Positions 47,888 to 58,390 are shown, numbered from the stretch's first letter. The stretch: DNA of 64,000 nt from Candidatus Melainabacteria bacterium (GCA_003242885.1 QKMZ01000005.1:310001-374000), one strand, 5' to 3'. The notes: generated by a model not told the origin, from the letters alone. Made by a program: numbers and translations.

Positions 47888-49441
47888 TCACGAGTTTTGC
47901 TGTTTTTCATCGAGCTCATGGATTTGCTGATCGACTTCGAGCTTAAGTTTTTCAAGGCTATCCTGAGCGAGTAACCCTTCTCTCGAAAGCAACATCAAAT
48001 AATCCTTTTTGAGTTCGAGCAGCGAGCGTTTGACCTCGGAAAATTCCAATTCTTGTATCGATGCGTCGGCTACATGCAAATCTTCAATTGAATCTCGCGT
48101 CTGCTTCTGGGATTGATCTAGTTCTTCCTTCAGGCGTACGTAGCCCTGCTCGGTTATCGAGCCTTGCCTTTTCAACTCATCGAGAAAGTCCAACGCTTTG
48201 GTGTTGGACATCTGAACGCTTTTAAGCTCCTTGTAAACAGTTAGTTTTGCGTCTCCTGGATTCATCTTGAATAGCTTAACCAGTGGTTCTATCGTTAAAC
48301 CTGGCAACAACAAAGTAAACAATACGACACCGAATGTGGTGATGAGTATTTCCTCTCTGTAGGTTATTGACGTTGGTAGACTCAGCGCCAGAGCCATTGA
48401 AAGAGAGCCTCTTAGTGCTCCCCAAAACAAAAGATTCCTCCAACTCCAAGGAATCGGCGCTGTTTTCTTCGAAAAAAATGGAGTCAGTGCGTATACAACA
48501 ATTGCTCTAGAGACAAGAATAGCTAAGATGGCGAAGGCTATTGGCAATGAGTATTTTTGAAGAAGATCGAATTTTACCTGTAAGCCAATCAGTAAAAATA
48601 CCAATGAATTAACGAGAAATGCTGCATATTCCCAAAACGAATTTACAGCCAGCCTTGTGGTGGCTGACATGGCGGCCCTGCTTCCGTAATTTCCCATCAC
48701 GATGCCGGCAGCTACTACACTTATAACCGGCGAAACTCTCAACTGTTCGGCGATAAGAAATGCACCGTACGCCAATATGGTCGTAAGAGTAATCTCAAGC
48801 AAATGATCATCAAAGAAGGCCGTGATACGAGATGCCGTATAGCCCAGGGCGCACCCCACGAAGCTTCCGCCCAGCACAACTAAAAGGAAATTGCCGGCGC
48901 TGTCTGTGAATGAGAACTGCGCATCAGCTATCAGCAGCGCAAGCACAAGCTTGAATAGCACGACTGCTGTTCCGTCGTTAAACAGGCTTTCTCCTTCCAG
49001 GATCATTGTGAGCCGTTTGTTCATGCCCAATTTGCGAAACAGGGCGAGCACCGAAATAGGGTCAGTTGCAGAAATCATTGCACCGAAAAGAAATGCCACT
49101 TTGAGCGGCATTCCGATTGCAAAATGCATGATGTAGGCAACAACTGCCATCGAGATAACGACACCTGGTACGGCAAGAATAAGAATCGCCAACCAGCTTC
49201 TCTTTAGTTCTCTTAGATCTATATTCCAGGAAGCTTCGAACAGAAGCGCGGGAAGGAAGACGAGCAAAATAAGCTCGGGCGTCATTTCGACTATAGGCAA
49301 AAGGTGGAAGACGCCTATAAATAAGCCAACAATCACCAGACTTATTGAGTAAGGCAGCTTGATCCACTTCACAACCATTGCAACTGCTGCCGTGACCATG
49401 AGCAGCACAACGAATAAGTCAATGTGAAATGTATCGTGCAT
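47888..49441 (-). CDS. NhaP-type Na+(K+)/H+ antiporter (CPA1)
   Basis: 517 residues: 12-13 membrane helices (about 5-390) then a cytosolic coiled-coil tail of about 120 residues. The CPA1 ion-binding signature FLFGAMISATDPISVLALF is present, followed by ILEGESLFNDGTAVVLF and SLSMALALSLP. It is tandem with a second copy at 49507. The tail probably regulates activity. Confidence 0.93.
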   Translation of the reverse strand: MHDTFHIDLFVVLLMVTAAVAMVVKWIKLPYSISLVIVGLFIGVFHLLPIVEMTPELILLVFLPALLFEASWNIDLRELKRSWLAILILAVPGVVISMAVVAYIMHFAIGMPLKVAFLFGAMISATDPISVLALFRKLGMNKRLTMILEGESLFNDGTAVVLFKLVLALLIADAQFSFTDSAGNFLLVVLGGSFVGCALGYTASRITAFFDDHLLEITLTTILAYGAFLIAEQLRVSPVISVVAAGIVMGNYGSRAAMSATTRLAVNSFWEYAAFLVNSLVFLLIGLQVKFDLLQKYSLPIAFAILAILVSRAIVVYALTPFFSKKTAPIPWSWRNLLFWGALRGSLSMALALSLPTSITYREEILITTFGVVLFTLLLPGLTIEPLVKLFKMNPGDAKLTVYKELKSVQMSNTKALDFLDELKRQGSITEQGYVRLKEELDQSQKQTRDSIEDLHVADASIQELEFSEVKRSLLELKKDYLMLLSREGLLAQDSLEKLKLEVDQQIHELDEKQQNS

Positions 49442-49468
49442 GAGAGCGCCTGAGAAGCCGGGTTCTTT

Positions 49469-49484
49469 AGTAAATGCGTTTACT
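49469..49484. repeat. Palindrome between the two antiporter genes
   Basis: AGTAAA-TGCG-TTTACT, 6-bp arms, in the 65-base gap between the two nhaP-like genes. It could be an operator or weak terminator. Confidence 0.35.
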
Positions 49485-49506
49485 TATTATCGTGCATTTC
49501 TTCACC

Positions 49507-51081
49507 TTAAGAGTCTTTTGGTGGCAGTTCCTTTTCATGTTGCTCTGCTCTCAATTGCAGAAAGCGAGAGTCAACACGCTCTCGAAATTCACTCAATACT
49601 TCTTTCTTCGAATTTGATTTTCTTGACAGTTCGACCAGGCAGTCCTTTTGCGCTCGGAGCAGTGCAGTTTCAATCTGAATTCGTTCTGCTTCATCGTTAT
49701 CGTCTTCGCTGGAATCCAAAATCTCTATCAACTGTTCTGTTTCGTTTATTCGTTGGTCAATTTCTGCTTCCTTTTGGCGAAACTCTTTTTTTCCTTGCAC
49801 TGCTGCTCTCGCTGCCTTGGCTAAGTTTCGTTTTTCATCCTTCAGTTTTGTCAGTTCACGCTGTAAATCTGTGCTCTTAGAGGCACGAGACGATGCGACT
49901 TTGAGCAGTTTTACAAGTGGCTCCATCGTTAGACCAGGGACGAGCAGCGTGAAAAGTGCAACTCCGAAAGTTGTAACCACAAGCATTTCTCGTTGAGGAA
50001 AGCTTGTCGGGAGGCTTAGCGCCATTGCCATGCAGAGTGAGCCTCTTAAGCCTCCCCAGAAAAGCAAATGCTGCCACGAAAGAGGAATTGGATGATTCTT
50101 TTCATTGCCAATCAGCATCAGAAAGTAAACTACCAATGCCCGCGCGATCAGAATAGCGAAAATCCCAGCGCCGATAAACGGCGCATATTTGACGACCAGT
50201 GGAAATTTGATTTGCATGCCGATTAGAAGGAAAACGAGCGATTCAGCGATAAACGCTGCATATTCCCAAAAAGAATCGACAGAAAGCCTCGTTGTAGCAG
50301 ACATGCTTTTGCGGCTGCCGAAGTTGCCCATGATAAAACCGGCCACAAGAACTGAGATCACTGACGATACATGCAGTTGTTCGCCAAGAATGTATGAACC
50401 ATATGCCACCAGGACCGTCAACGTAGTCTCTAATAAATGATCATCAAAGAACTGTGTAAGCTTTGATGCTGCGAGGCCGACCAGCCCTCCTACAATTGTG
50501 CCGCCGCAAGTCAATATCACAAAGTCCTTCACCACGTTTGGAAAGGACAAATCACCACCTATTAATACGGTGGCAAGCAAAACTCTGAAAAGAGCAACGG
50601 CTGTGCCGTCATTCAAAAGGCTCTCACCTTCTAAAATGGTGTGTAATCGCCGATTGACTTTCAGCCTTTTGAAAAGAGACAAAACAGAGATCGGATCAGT
50701 TGCGGAAATCATAGCGCCGAATAAAAGCGCAACTTTGAAATCCACTCCTGTCGCTAAGTTTAGGACTATTGCTACGCAAATTGTCGATAAGAAAACGCCG
50801 ACTGTGGCGAGCAATGTCACCGGGCGATAACAAATCTTCAGCCAATCAATATGTAGATTCCATGACGCTTCAAACAGAAGTACAGGAAGAAAGATGAGCA
50901 GAATCAATTCCGGCGTCATTGTTACGACGGGCAAGAAATGAAAAATGCCGATGAGCAAACCGACAATAACAAGTGCAATTGAATAGGGAAGACGGATCCA
51001 TTTGGTAACAATTGCTACGCCCGATGCCAAAAGAAGCATCGTGAAGAGCAGGTAGAAATTGAGATTCGAGCTAACTTCCAA
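49507..51081 (-). CDS. NhaP-type Na+(K+)/H+ antiporter (CPA1), second copy
   Basis: 524 residues, paralogous to the downstream antiporter over its whole length: LLFGAMISATDPISVLSLF, ILEGESLLNDGTAVALF and SLCMAMALSLP. The charged coiled-coil tail (about 400-524) differs most between the two, suggesting different regulation. The order and 65-base gap suggest both may be read from this gene's promoter. Confidence 0.93.
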   Translation of the reverse strand: MEVSSNLNFYLLFTMLLLASGVAIVTKWIRLPYSIALVIVGLLIGIFHFLPVVTMTPELILLIFLPVLLFEASWNLHIDWLKICYRPVTLLATVGVFLSTICVAIVLNLATGVDFKVALLFGAMISATDPISVLSLFKRLKVNRRLHTILEGESLLNDGTAVALFRVLLATVLIGGDLSFPNVVKDFVILTCGGTIVGGLVGLAASKLTQFFDDHLLETTLTVLVAYGSYILGEQLHVSSVISVLVAGFIMGNFGSRKSMSATTRLSVDSFWEYAAFIAESLVFLLIGMQIKFPLVVKYAPFIGAGIFAILIARALVVYFLMLIGNEKNHPIPLSWQHLLFWGGLRGSLCMAMALSLPTSFPQREMLVVTTFGVALFTLLVPGLTMEPLVKLLKVASSRASKSTDLQRELTKLKDEKRNLAKAARAAVQGKKEFRQKEAEIDQRINETEQLIEILDSSEDDNDEAERIQIETALLRAQKDCLVELSRKSNSKKEVLSEFRERVDSRFLQLRAEQHEKELPPKDS

Positions 51082-51196
51082 TGCTTGTGCGGCCTTCTTG
51101 AGAACTGGTGCTTTGGTCTCCGGTGCCCAAGAAAGAGAATAGCATTTGCTGTCGACTGTACAGCTTCTATCTGGCTAGTGTGCCGGCACGAGGTGT

Positions 51197-52210
51197 TTAG
51201 CGTGCTAGAAATAGAATGGCGTTAGCAATGATGTACACCACCGCGATGGCCATTGCGTCTCCTGCGAGAAAAAGGAATTTTTTCTTGGAGCGATAGGTTA
51301 GACCTATTACAACTATAGACAGCGCGATCATTGCACAAATTGCAGTCGAGGAATTGACTGCAGATACGGATCTAAGCAGCGGTGCTTTGACATAGCAAAG
51401 ATCAGTGACGGCTAGAATTGCCACATTGAATAAGTTACTGCCAAGCAAATTCGCAACAGCCATATCGAACGAGCCCATTCTTGCCGCTGTAAACGAAACT
51501 GTTATCTCTGGAAGTGACGTGGTTATGGCGATGAATGAAGAACCGACGAAGCTTTCGCCCCAACCCGTTTGTTTGGCAATTTGCTCGCCCAGTTCGGGCA
51601 AAAAGCATGCGGCTGTGATAATCACAACTGAATTGACGATAAACATAGTTATCGCCTTCTTCAAGCTCGTTTTTATTCCTTCACTCGACTCTGCAATTTC
51701 TCCGGCAAATTCATTGATCCTGCTCTTCTCGTAATCGTAGATAAGCCGCATGGAAAGAAGATAAACGGCGATGAAAATCAGGCTCACCGGATCAATTGAG
51801 TTCAGTTTGGTTAAGACAGGAAAAAACTTGCCAAAGCCGATATCAATCGCGACCAGCCCTAAAAGTACGATTCCAAATCCGCACGACAACATGTGTCCGT
51901 CGTGTACTAAGTCTGAGACAGGCCTTTTCTTTGACAAGAAATCTAGAAGCGCAATCACCATCATGTTGAACATGCAACTGCCGATTGTCCCGCTGACAGC
52001 CATGTCTGGTAGATCATTCAAAGTTACAGCACTTACGCCGGTGATGAGTTCAGGTAGTGAAGTAACAGTAGCGAGCAACACCAAACCGACCCAGCTTTTA
52101 CCAAGCCCGGTCTTGTCGGCAATTAAGTCTCCGTAAATACTCAAGCGGCTGCCGGAGTAAAGTATTACTCCCGCACAAACTAGAAACTCGATCCAGATAA
52201 ACATTGGCAC
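51197..52210 (-). CDS. CaCA-family cation exchanger (YrbG-like)
   Basis: 337 residues, ten membrane helices in two inverted halves. Both alpha repeats are intact: LVLLATVTSLPELITGVSA with GSCMFNMMVIA, and FIAITTSLPEITVSFTA with GSNLFNVAILA. The paired SLPE glutamates bind cation. Members exchange Ca2+ (or K+) against Na+ or H+. A CTTTCAAAA-type tandem repeat lies 88-107 bases upstream. Confidence 0.9.
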   Translation of the reverse strand: MPMFIWIEFLVCAGVILYSGSRLSIYGDLIADKTGLGKSWVGLVLLATVTSLPELITGVSAVTLNDLPDMAVSGTIGSCMFNMMVIALLDFLSKKRPVSDLVHDGHMLSCGFGIVLLGLVAIDIGFGKFFPVLTKLNSIDPVSLIFIAVYLLSMRLIYDYEKSRINEFAGEIAESSEGIKTSLKKAITMFIVNSVVIITAACFLPELGEQIAKQTGWGESFVGSSFIAITTSLPEITVSFTAARMGSFDMAVANLLGSNLFNVAILAVTDLCYVKAPLLRSVSAVNSSTAICAMIALSIVVIGLTYRSKKKFLFLAGDAMAIAVVYIIANAILFLAR

Positions 52211-52297
52211 ACTTGTAGTAGTGAGCCTATTTTACTAAGTTTTCACAAGGAGGCAGGCATGGCTACTTCTCTAAGGTCGTCTAAATCTCTTTGCTGT

Positions 52298-52317
52298 CTT
52301 GCAAAATGCTTTCAAAA
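52298..52317 (-). promoter_or_regulatory. CTTTCAAAA tandem repeat upstream of CaCA exchanger
   Basis: CTTGCAAAA (52298-52306) and CTTTCAAAA (52309-52317), 11 bases apart. One mismatch in the first half. Same orientation to the minus-strand gene as the sites at 43139 and 47825. Confidence 0.5.
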
Positions 52318-52355
52318 GATGGGTGCGATGAGAGCGGGCTTACAAGTGACGATGT

Positions 52356-52913
52356 TTAGGTTTTCCAGTACTTGTGAAGAGCTTCCTTTGCAAGCTTATC
52401 CTCTTCTCTCGCCATTTTTCTGTACCTTCTTCTTTTGTCGGGATCCGTTGTTCTATCTGCGTCGATGTGTAGTTTGTGTGAGTTGAAGTTTCGATCCTTG
52501 TACTCGTTGAAAAGTTTGTCTTTCTCGAGTCGTTTTTCTTCTCGGAGTTCTTCAGGAGTTTTAGGACCGCGCGGAGCGAATATTCCGACCAGCACAAGTG
52601 ACAGTGCGAAAATTAAGATCGCGAGTGGTTCTAAAACAATGCGGATTCCTTGGTACGTGAGATAAAGACACTCCGCAAGATCGACGCGTTTCCATTCTGT
52701 CTGCGCCTTTCTGTGGATAAGCGTTAATCCTTGCCACAATGCGGCTAGGCAAATTTCCACGATTCGGCAAAGTAAAAAACTCTGCTCTTGAACAACATCG
52801 AATACAAAATTCCCTGATGAAGCGAGTTTGCTCATACAGCGTTCGCAAACAACTTGATTGTCTTTATGAAAGTGATCTGGACGTGGTTGAACCTTTATCA
52901 AATCAGTCGTCAT
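52356..52913 (-). CDS. Hypothetical membrane protein with Cys pair and charged tail
   Basis: 185 residues from the ATG at 52913, with AGGAA seven bases upstream. An early CERC motif (VVCERCMSKL) might bind metal, with one strong membrane segment (IVLEPLAILIFALSLVLVGIF) and a weaker one before it. The C-terminal 70 residues are highly charged (EELREEKRLEKDKL and on). No family is recognised. Confidence 0.55.
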   Translation of the reverse strand: MTTDLIKVQPRPDHFHKDNQVVCERCMSKLASSGNFVFDVVQEQSFLLCRIVEICLAALWQGLTLIHRKAQTEWKRVDLAECLYLTYQGIRIVLEPLAILIFALSLVLVGIFAPRGPKTPEELREEKRLEKDKLFNEYKDRNFNSHKLHIDADRTTDPDKRRRYRKMAREEDKLAKEALHKYWKT

Positions 52914-53245
52914 GCAGATTTCCTTGCTGCGCACAAAGCTGCACAGCAAGCAAGTTGCTGTGAGTGTGTACTGGACAGGTATTAGTTGCCTGAAGAGAGG
53001 TTTCAGGATTGTGAATGCAAAGTTAGCACTATTCTGCGATGGCAGAACTGTTCAATTCCACAGTTGTAAGAGAATCAGTGGCAACTAGAAAGACGCATGC
53101 AATGCACCACTATTGCGTCTCAAATGAGTGGTGGTGCAGTGTGCCGCTACTGAAGTTCCGCAAGCAAAAAAAGTGGCGCGTGCAACGCGCCCCTGCGATG
53201 ATTTGAAACGAAAAGGGGCGCATGCAATGCGCCCCCACGATATTC
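52914..53245. other. Intergenic region with palindrome group
   Basis: About 330 bases with no gene. It contains the palindromes at 53096-53235 after atpC and nothing else that I can support. Confidence 0.5.
53096..53235. repeat. Palindrome group downstream of atpC
   Basis: Three hairpins: a longer imperfect one with arms TGCACCACT and AGTGGTGGTGCA (about 53104-53144), GGCGCG-TGCAA-CGCGCC (53175-53191) and GGGGCGCAT-GCA-ATGCGCCCC (53215-53235, perfect 9-bp arms). The last ends 11 bases beyond the atpC stop and may terminate its transcript. Confidence 0.75.
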
Positions 53246-53770
53246 TTAGCGGTTGTGTCCGCCTTTTCTGCGCTTGGTGAGTTCTGTCGCTTTGAGTCGA
53301 GCCATTGCTCTAGACAACGCCATCTCGGCCATTTGCACTTCGAGCTTGTCTGTCTTTTGAGTCTTCTCTGCTTCGTATCGATCTTTCGCTTGTCTCGCTC
53401 TGGCTTCATCAATTTCGGTGTCGAGTTCTGCCATGTTGCTGACGATAGTTACATACGTAGCATCAGGATCGAAATTCTCTTGCCCTTTGTCTTTGTCGCC
53501 GTGAGTCGTATAGGCGGTTAGCTTTGTATCTGATAGCCCTTCTTCGCCTTTCTTCACTTCCATGACACCACCTATGACAGCAACGGTATCGAAAGAAGAC
53601 TCCCCTTGGAATTCGACAATGTCGATCGCCAAAGCAGTGACAATCGGCTCATGGCCAGGCAATATAGTCAACTCGCCATCGACAGCTCGAGCGGTAATTT
53701 TCTTCACAGGCGCTTCCAGTACGATGCGCTCAGGAGTGATGATTTTGAGAAACATTGTGCCAGCAGTCAT
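53246..53770 (-). CDS. atpC: ATP synthase epsilon subunit, elongated
   Basis: Regulatory/coupling subunit of F1. The N-terminal beta sandwich is clear (MFLKIITPERIVLEAPVKKI, DGELTILPGHEPIVTALA) and the C-terminal two helices follow (EARARQAKDRYEAE, SRAMARLKATEL). At 174 residues it is about 35 longer than usual, because of an acidic/polar insert after residue 75 (EEGLSDTKLTAYTTHGDKD and on). GAGGA lies eight bases before the ATG at 53770. It follows the ClpP-like gene by 14 bases. Confidence 0.92.
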   Translation of the reverse strand: MTAGTMFLKIITPERIVLEAPVKKITARAVDGELTILPGHEPIVTALAIDIVEFQGESSFDTVAVIGGVMEVKKGEEGLSDTKLTAYTTHGDKDKGQENFDPDATYVTIVSNMAELDTEIDEARARQAKDRYEAEKTQKTDKLEVQMAEMALSRAMARLKATELTKRRKGGHNR

Positions 53771-53784
53771 TAAATCAGTCCTCT

Positions 53785-54513
53785 TTATTTGCCTTTCTTC
53801 GCTCTTGCTGCTTTCTTCTTAACTGCAAGCGCTGATGCGACCTTTTGTTGTTTAACACCTTTGACTGTCGAATCAGCGATCAGATCCAGTCCTTTGTGTT
53901 CGTGATTTTTGTGATTCGAAGATGACTTATCGCTTTTGCCTTTCTTCTTGTGAGCGCAAATGCGATCAATCATTCCGTATTCGAGAGCCTCTTGAGCGGT
54001 CATATAGTGATCGCGCTCGATGTCCTTGCGGAGGCGCTCCCGGCTCTGTCCTGTGCAGCGGTGCAAAACTTCAATCTGTGCGTTGCGAAAACGCTGTCCT
54101 TGCGCGGCTTGAATTTCCAAGTTCGTAATGTCGCCATCCGCTTCCCAAAGGGTCTGGTGGAACATCAACGTTGCAAATTCATATGCCGAACGCTCTCCGG
54201 TGCCGGCTGCCAAAATTTCGCAGGCACCGGAAAGAGCGTGACCGAGGCAGATGGTGTTAACCTTCGCTTCGACCTGAGACATGATTGCAATGATGGCGTC
54301 AGCGTTATAGCCGTTGCCGCCGGAAGAATTGATATACATATTGATCGGTTTTGTCGGATCAGTCTGATTCAATTTCAGGATGCGGCGAATTACCGGCAGA
54401 GCCACTTCGTTTTCCAACCGGCCAAAAACAAAAATGTCTCGATTAGTCGGTTTTGGAGCCGCGGGCGTTTGCGGTTTTTCGTTATTGGTAGCTTCCTGAT
54501 TCTTCTTTTTCAT
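53785..54513 (-). CDS. ClpP-family serine protease with Lys-rich tail
   Basis: 242 residues. The ClpP fold is clear and all three catalytic residues are present: S95 in GHALSGACEILAAGTG, H119 in LMFHQ and D164 in RLRKDIERDHY. The usual SPGG is SSGGNGYNADA. About 45 extra residues at the C-terminus are rich in Lys, Ser and His, and the N-terminus is polar, unlike the standard axial-loop sequence. It lies between atpD (48 bases) and atpC (14 bases) on the same strand, an unusual place for clpP. No clpX is adjacent. Confidence 0.88.
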   Translation of the reverse strand: MKKKNQEATNNEKPQTPAAPKPTNRDIFVFGRLENEVALPVIRRILKLNQTDPTKPINMYINSSGGNGYNADAIIAIMSQVEAKVNTICLGHALSGACEILAAGTGERSAYEFATLMFHQTLWEADGDITNLEIQAAQGQRFRNAQIEVLHRCTGQSRERLRKDIERDHYMTAQEALEYGMIDRICAHKKKGKSDKSSSNHKNHEHKGLDLIADSTVKGVKQQKVASALAVKKKAARAKKGK

Positions 54514-54561
54514 GCAGATTTATGCACCAGAATTGCGTTTCGATTTCTAGTTTGAATTCGA

Positions 54562-56031
<1,470 letters not shown>

Positions 56032-56134
56032 CTATAAAGGCTTTTCGGGAAGCCTGAGTTTACCTGCTAAGGATAAAGGCTAAAGTCTCGTTAGGACGGC
56101 TCGTTTATGTTACTTTCAGTATGATCGACACTTA

Positions 56135-57193
56135 GTGTCCCCTCATAAAGCATTCGTGGACTCTCGTAAATCAGCGGCTCGACTAAAAAGGCTTCATAAA
56201 CGCAACCTCTCGCGCCGTCTTTTGCGCGATATCGGTGCAGTCGCTGTCCTTGTGCTCATCGGCACTTTCGGATTTATGATCATTGAACATTGGCGCCTTC
56301 TGGACGCCTTGTTCATGACAGTTATCACACTGACTACCGTCGGTTATGGCGAAGTCCGACCGCTCAGCGACTCGGGAAAACTTTTCGCAATGTTTGTAAT
56401 CTTTGCCGGTGCCTCGACCGTCGTGTACGTTCTTGGCGACATGGTAGAACTGTTCGTTAGTTTCAATTTCGAGCTTAGACGCATGAAAGATCAAATCGCC
56501 AGACTCTCCGGTCACTACATCGTTTGCGGGTGGGGGCGAACTGGTCAAGAAGTAACCGAGCACTTCATGGTCAAGAAGATTCCATTTGTTGTGGTTGAGG
56601 CCGACCCTGTGTTGGCGCGGCGCGCCAGAGATGCTGAGCTTCTTGTCATCGAGGGTGATGCTACATCGGATGATGTGCTTTTGCAGGCGCAAATCAAGAA
56701 AGCGGCGGGTGTCATTTGTGGACTTCCTGACGACGCTGCTAATACATTTATTGTGTTGTCGGCGAAGGAGCTCAACAATGAAGTCACAATCGTGTCAAGA
56801 GCTGCCAATCCGGGGTCGGAATCAAAACTGCGGCGGGCTGGCGCCAATATGGTCATATCGCCGTATGTAATTGCCGGACGAAGAATGGCTACAGCTGTCA
56901 CTCACCCGCTTGTAACTGAATTTCTCGACGTTGTAATGCATGCTCCCGAGTATGACCTGCGCATCGACCAGGTCAACCTCAGCGAGGCTAGCGTGCTTGT
57001 CGGAAAGACCCTAAAAGATGCCAATATAAAACAACAGTCTGGGGCGATGATCTTGGCAGTAAATCAAAGTGGTAAGCTGATAACCAATCCGCTGCCGGAC
57101 CAACTGTTTAGTAGCGGGGATATCTTGATTGCGCTGGGAACAGAAGAAGAGCTGAAAAAGCTCGCGGCGCTTGCAGGAATCCGTCGAGATTAG
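56135..57193 (+). CDS. Potassium channel with RCK (TrkA-N/TrkA-C) domains
   Basis: 352 residues from a GTG at 56135 with a basic N-terminus. Two membrane helices flank the pore loop with selectivity filter TLTTVGYGEV. A TrkA-N domain follows with the nucleotide motif GHYIVCGWGRTGQEV, then TrkA-C (about 265-345). It is an MthK-like ligand-gated K+ channel, probably gated by nucleotide or divalent ions. It is divergent from atpD. No membrane partner gene is needed. Confidence 0.92.
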   Translation: MSPHKAFVDSRKSAARLKRLHKRNLSRRLLRDIGAVAVLVLIGTFGFMIIEHWRLLDALFMTVITLTTVGYGEVRPLSDSGKLFAMFVIFAGASTVVYVLGDMVELFVSFNFELRRMKDQIARLSGHYIVCGWGRTGQEVTEHFMVKKIPFVVVEADPVLARRARDAELLVIEGDATSDDVLLQAQIKKAAGVICGLPDDAANTFIVLSAKELNNEVTIVSRAANPGSESKLRRAGANMVISPYVIAGRRMATAVTHPLVTEFLDVVMHAPEYDLRIDQVNLSEASVLVGKTLKDANIKQQSGAMILAVNQSGKLITNPLPDQLFSSGDILIALGTEEELKKLAALAGIRRD

Positions 57194-57245
57194 GATTAGG
57201 CTGGCACTCAACCGGCGATTAGGCTTATAAGGATAAGACGACATA

Positions 57246-57572
57246 ATGAGCAACGAAGCCCCGACACAACCTGAAGAAGCGATGATCACTCTCGAAGGAG
57301 AGGATGGGCAGTCGTATACGTGTCAGATTCTTGACATATTCGATTTTGAAGAGCAGTCTTATGCGCTTCTTTTGAAGATGGGCGGCGAGAAAGAAGGCGT
57401 CAAAGGCGCTGAAGATGAAGAAGATGGCTCGCTTGTAATCATGCGTCTGATCGAACGCGACGATCAGTCGATCTTTCAGACTATCGAAAGCGATGAAGAG
57501 TTTGACAAAGTCGTTGCACACGTCGAAGAGCTTGCTCGCATGAACGAAGACGAAGGCGAAGGCGACGAGTAA
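57246..57572 (+). CDS. DUF1292-family acidic protein
   Basis: 108 residues. The DUF1292 core is clear: MITLEGEDGQSYTCQILDIF, then SYALLL and the ending EDEEDGSLVIMRLIERDD. Members are small, very acidic cytoplasmic proteins of unknown function, frequent in Firmicutes and Cyanobacteriota. It begins 52 bases after the K+ channel gene. Confidence 0.9.
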   Translation: MSNEAPTQPEEAMITLEGEDGQSYTCQILDIFDFEEQSYALLLKMGGEKEGVKGAEDEEDGSLVIMRLIERDDQSIFQTIESDEEFDKVVAHVEELARMNEDEGEGDE

Positions 57573-57615
57573 ATCTGGGAGCGCTGACGGCTCGCCGGTA
57601 TCTGAAATTTTGCAG

Positions 57616-57638
57616 GGGCGCGTTTTATTAACGCGTCC
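57616..57638. terminator. Terminator hairpin, palindrome-family member
   Basis: GGGCGCGTT-TTATT-AACGCGTCC (nine pairs with one G-T) followed by TTTCTGCATTTTTT, placed 43 bases after the DUF1292 stop. This is the best intrinsic-terminator match in the window. Confidence 0.7.
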
Positions 57639-57702
57639 TTTCTGCATTTTTTGATTTCGTGGTACGCATTGCACGACCAGTTTCCTTCCGAGGAAACATG
57701 TA

Positions 57703-57723
57703 GAGGTGCATCGCATGCGCCTC
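57703..57723. repeat. Palindrome-family hairpin
   Basis: GAGGTGCAT-CGC-ATGCGCCTC, nine pairs with one G-T, just past the stop of the convergent gene at 57744. Confidence 0.6.
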
Positions 57724-57743
57724 TTGGCTCTTTGAGAACGTTT

Positions 57744-58229
57744 CTAAGGGTCGATCTTCTGCAGTAATAACATCGGCTTCACCGATTCAGGCTTCGGCAG
57801 CATCTGTCGGCGAATGTCATCAATAATCGCTTCAGCAAGCGTGTCGTAAGTTGCGTTGCTGTCGAATTTACGGGTCGTGCTTTCGTCCATGGTCCACATG
57901 CCATCGTCCTTGCGACCGGTGACGTGATATGTCGTGTATCGACCGCCTAGATGCACTGTGTAAAGGACCGCATCCTTTTCAAACTTGCTCCAGCTATCAA
58001 TGACAAGCCGTTCTAGGATAATCGAGCCTGCAGCTTCCGAACCATCCGGCGTCGGAATGACATTGTTGCCTTTGACAAACGCTTTCACGATCGCCTGGCG
58101 AACCTTGGTCGAGTCTTTTACCGACGTTACAGTAAGTGGACCCTGGTCCACGAAAAATCCCGCTTCCGTCTGGCAGACACTAGGGGTAATAAGCTTTCCC
58201 TGGTGGAAATAGAAGCGAAATAGTCCCAT
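57744..58229 (-). CDS. Hypothetical protein
   Basis: 161 residues from the ATG at 58229 (AGGA ten bases upstream). A longer in-frame start at 58373 lies inside palindromes and gives residues of poor quality. The protein is soluble with mixed strands and helices (LERLVIDSWSKFEKDAVLYT, TTYHVTGRKDDGMWTMDEST). No domain is recognised. It follows lysS on the same strand after 160 bases. Confidence 0.6.
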   Translation of the reverse strand: MGLFRFYFHQGKLITPSVCQTEAGFFVDQGPLTVTSVKDSTKVRQAIVKAFVKGNNVIPTPDGSEAAGSIILERLVIDSWSKFEKDAVLYTVHLGGRYTTYHVTGRKDDGMWTMDESTTRKFDSNATYDTLAEAIIDDIRRQMLPKPESVKPMLLLQKIDP

Positions 58230-58338
58230 GTCTGGAATTCCTGGAAATTTGCTGCTGCACTTAGTCAAGTTTAGCGCATTCAATGAGATAAGAAGCGCAG
58301 GCAGCGCCGCCAGGATGGCGGCTTTTAGAATATCGAAA

Positions 58339-58381
58339 CCGGCGGCACGCCGGCATTGGGCGATAGACGGCATCGCCCAAT
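58339..58381. repeat. Two palindromes downstream of lysS
   Basis: CCGGCG-GCA-CGCCGG (58339-58353) and ATTGGGCGAT-AGACGGC-ATCGCCCAAT (58355-58381, perfect 10-bp arms), ending nine bases from the lysS stop. Probable transcript-end structure for lysS. Confidence 0.7.
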
Positions 58382-58390
58382 GCGCGACTG

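Noticed and set aside
58230-58373. 48-residue N-terminal extension of the gene at 57744
   Set aside because: The extension is coded by palindrome DNA downstream of lysS. The ATG at 58229 with AGGA is preferred.
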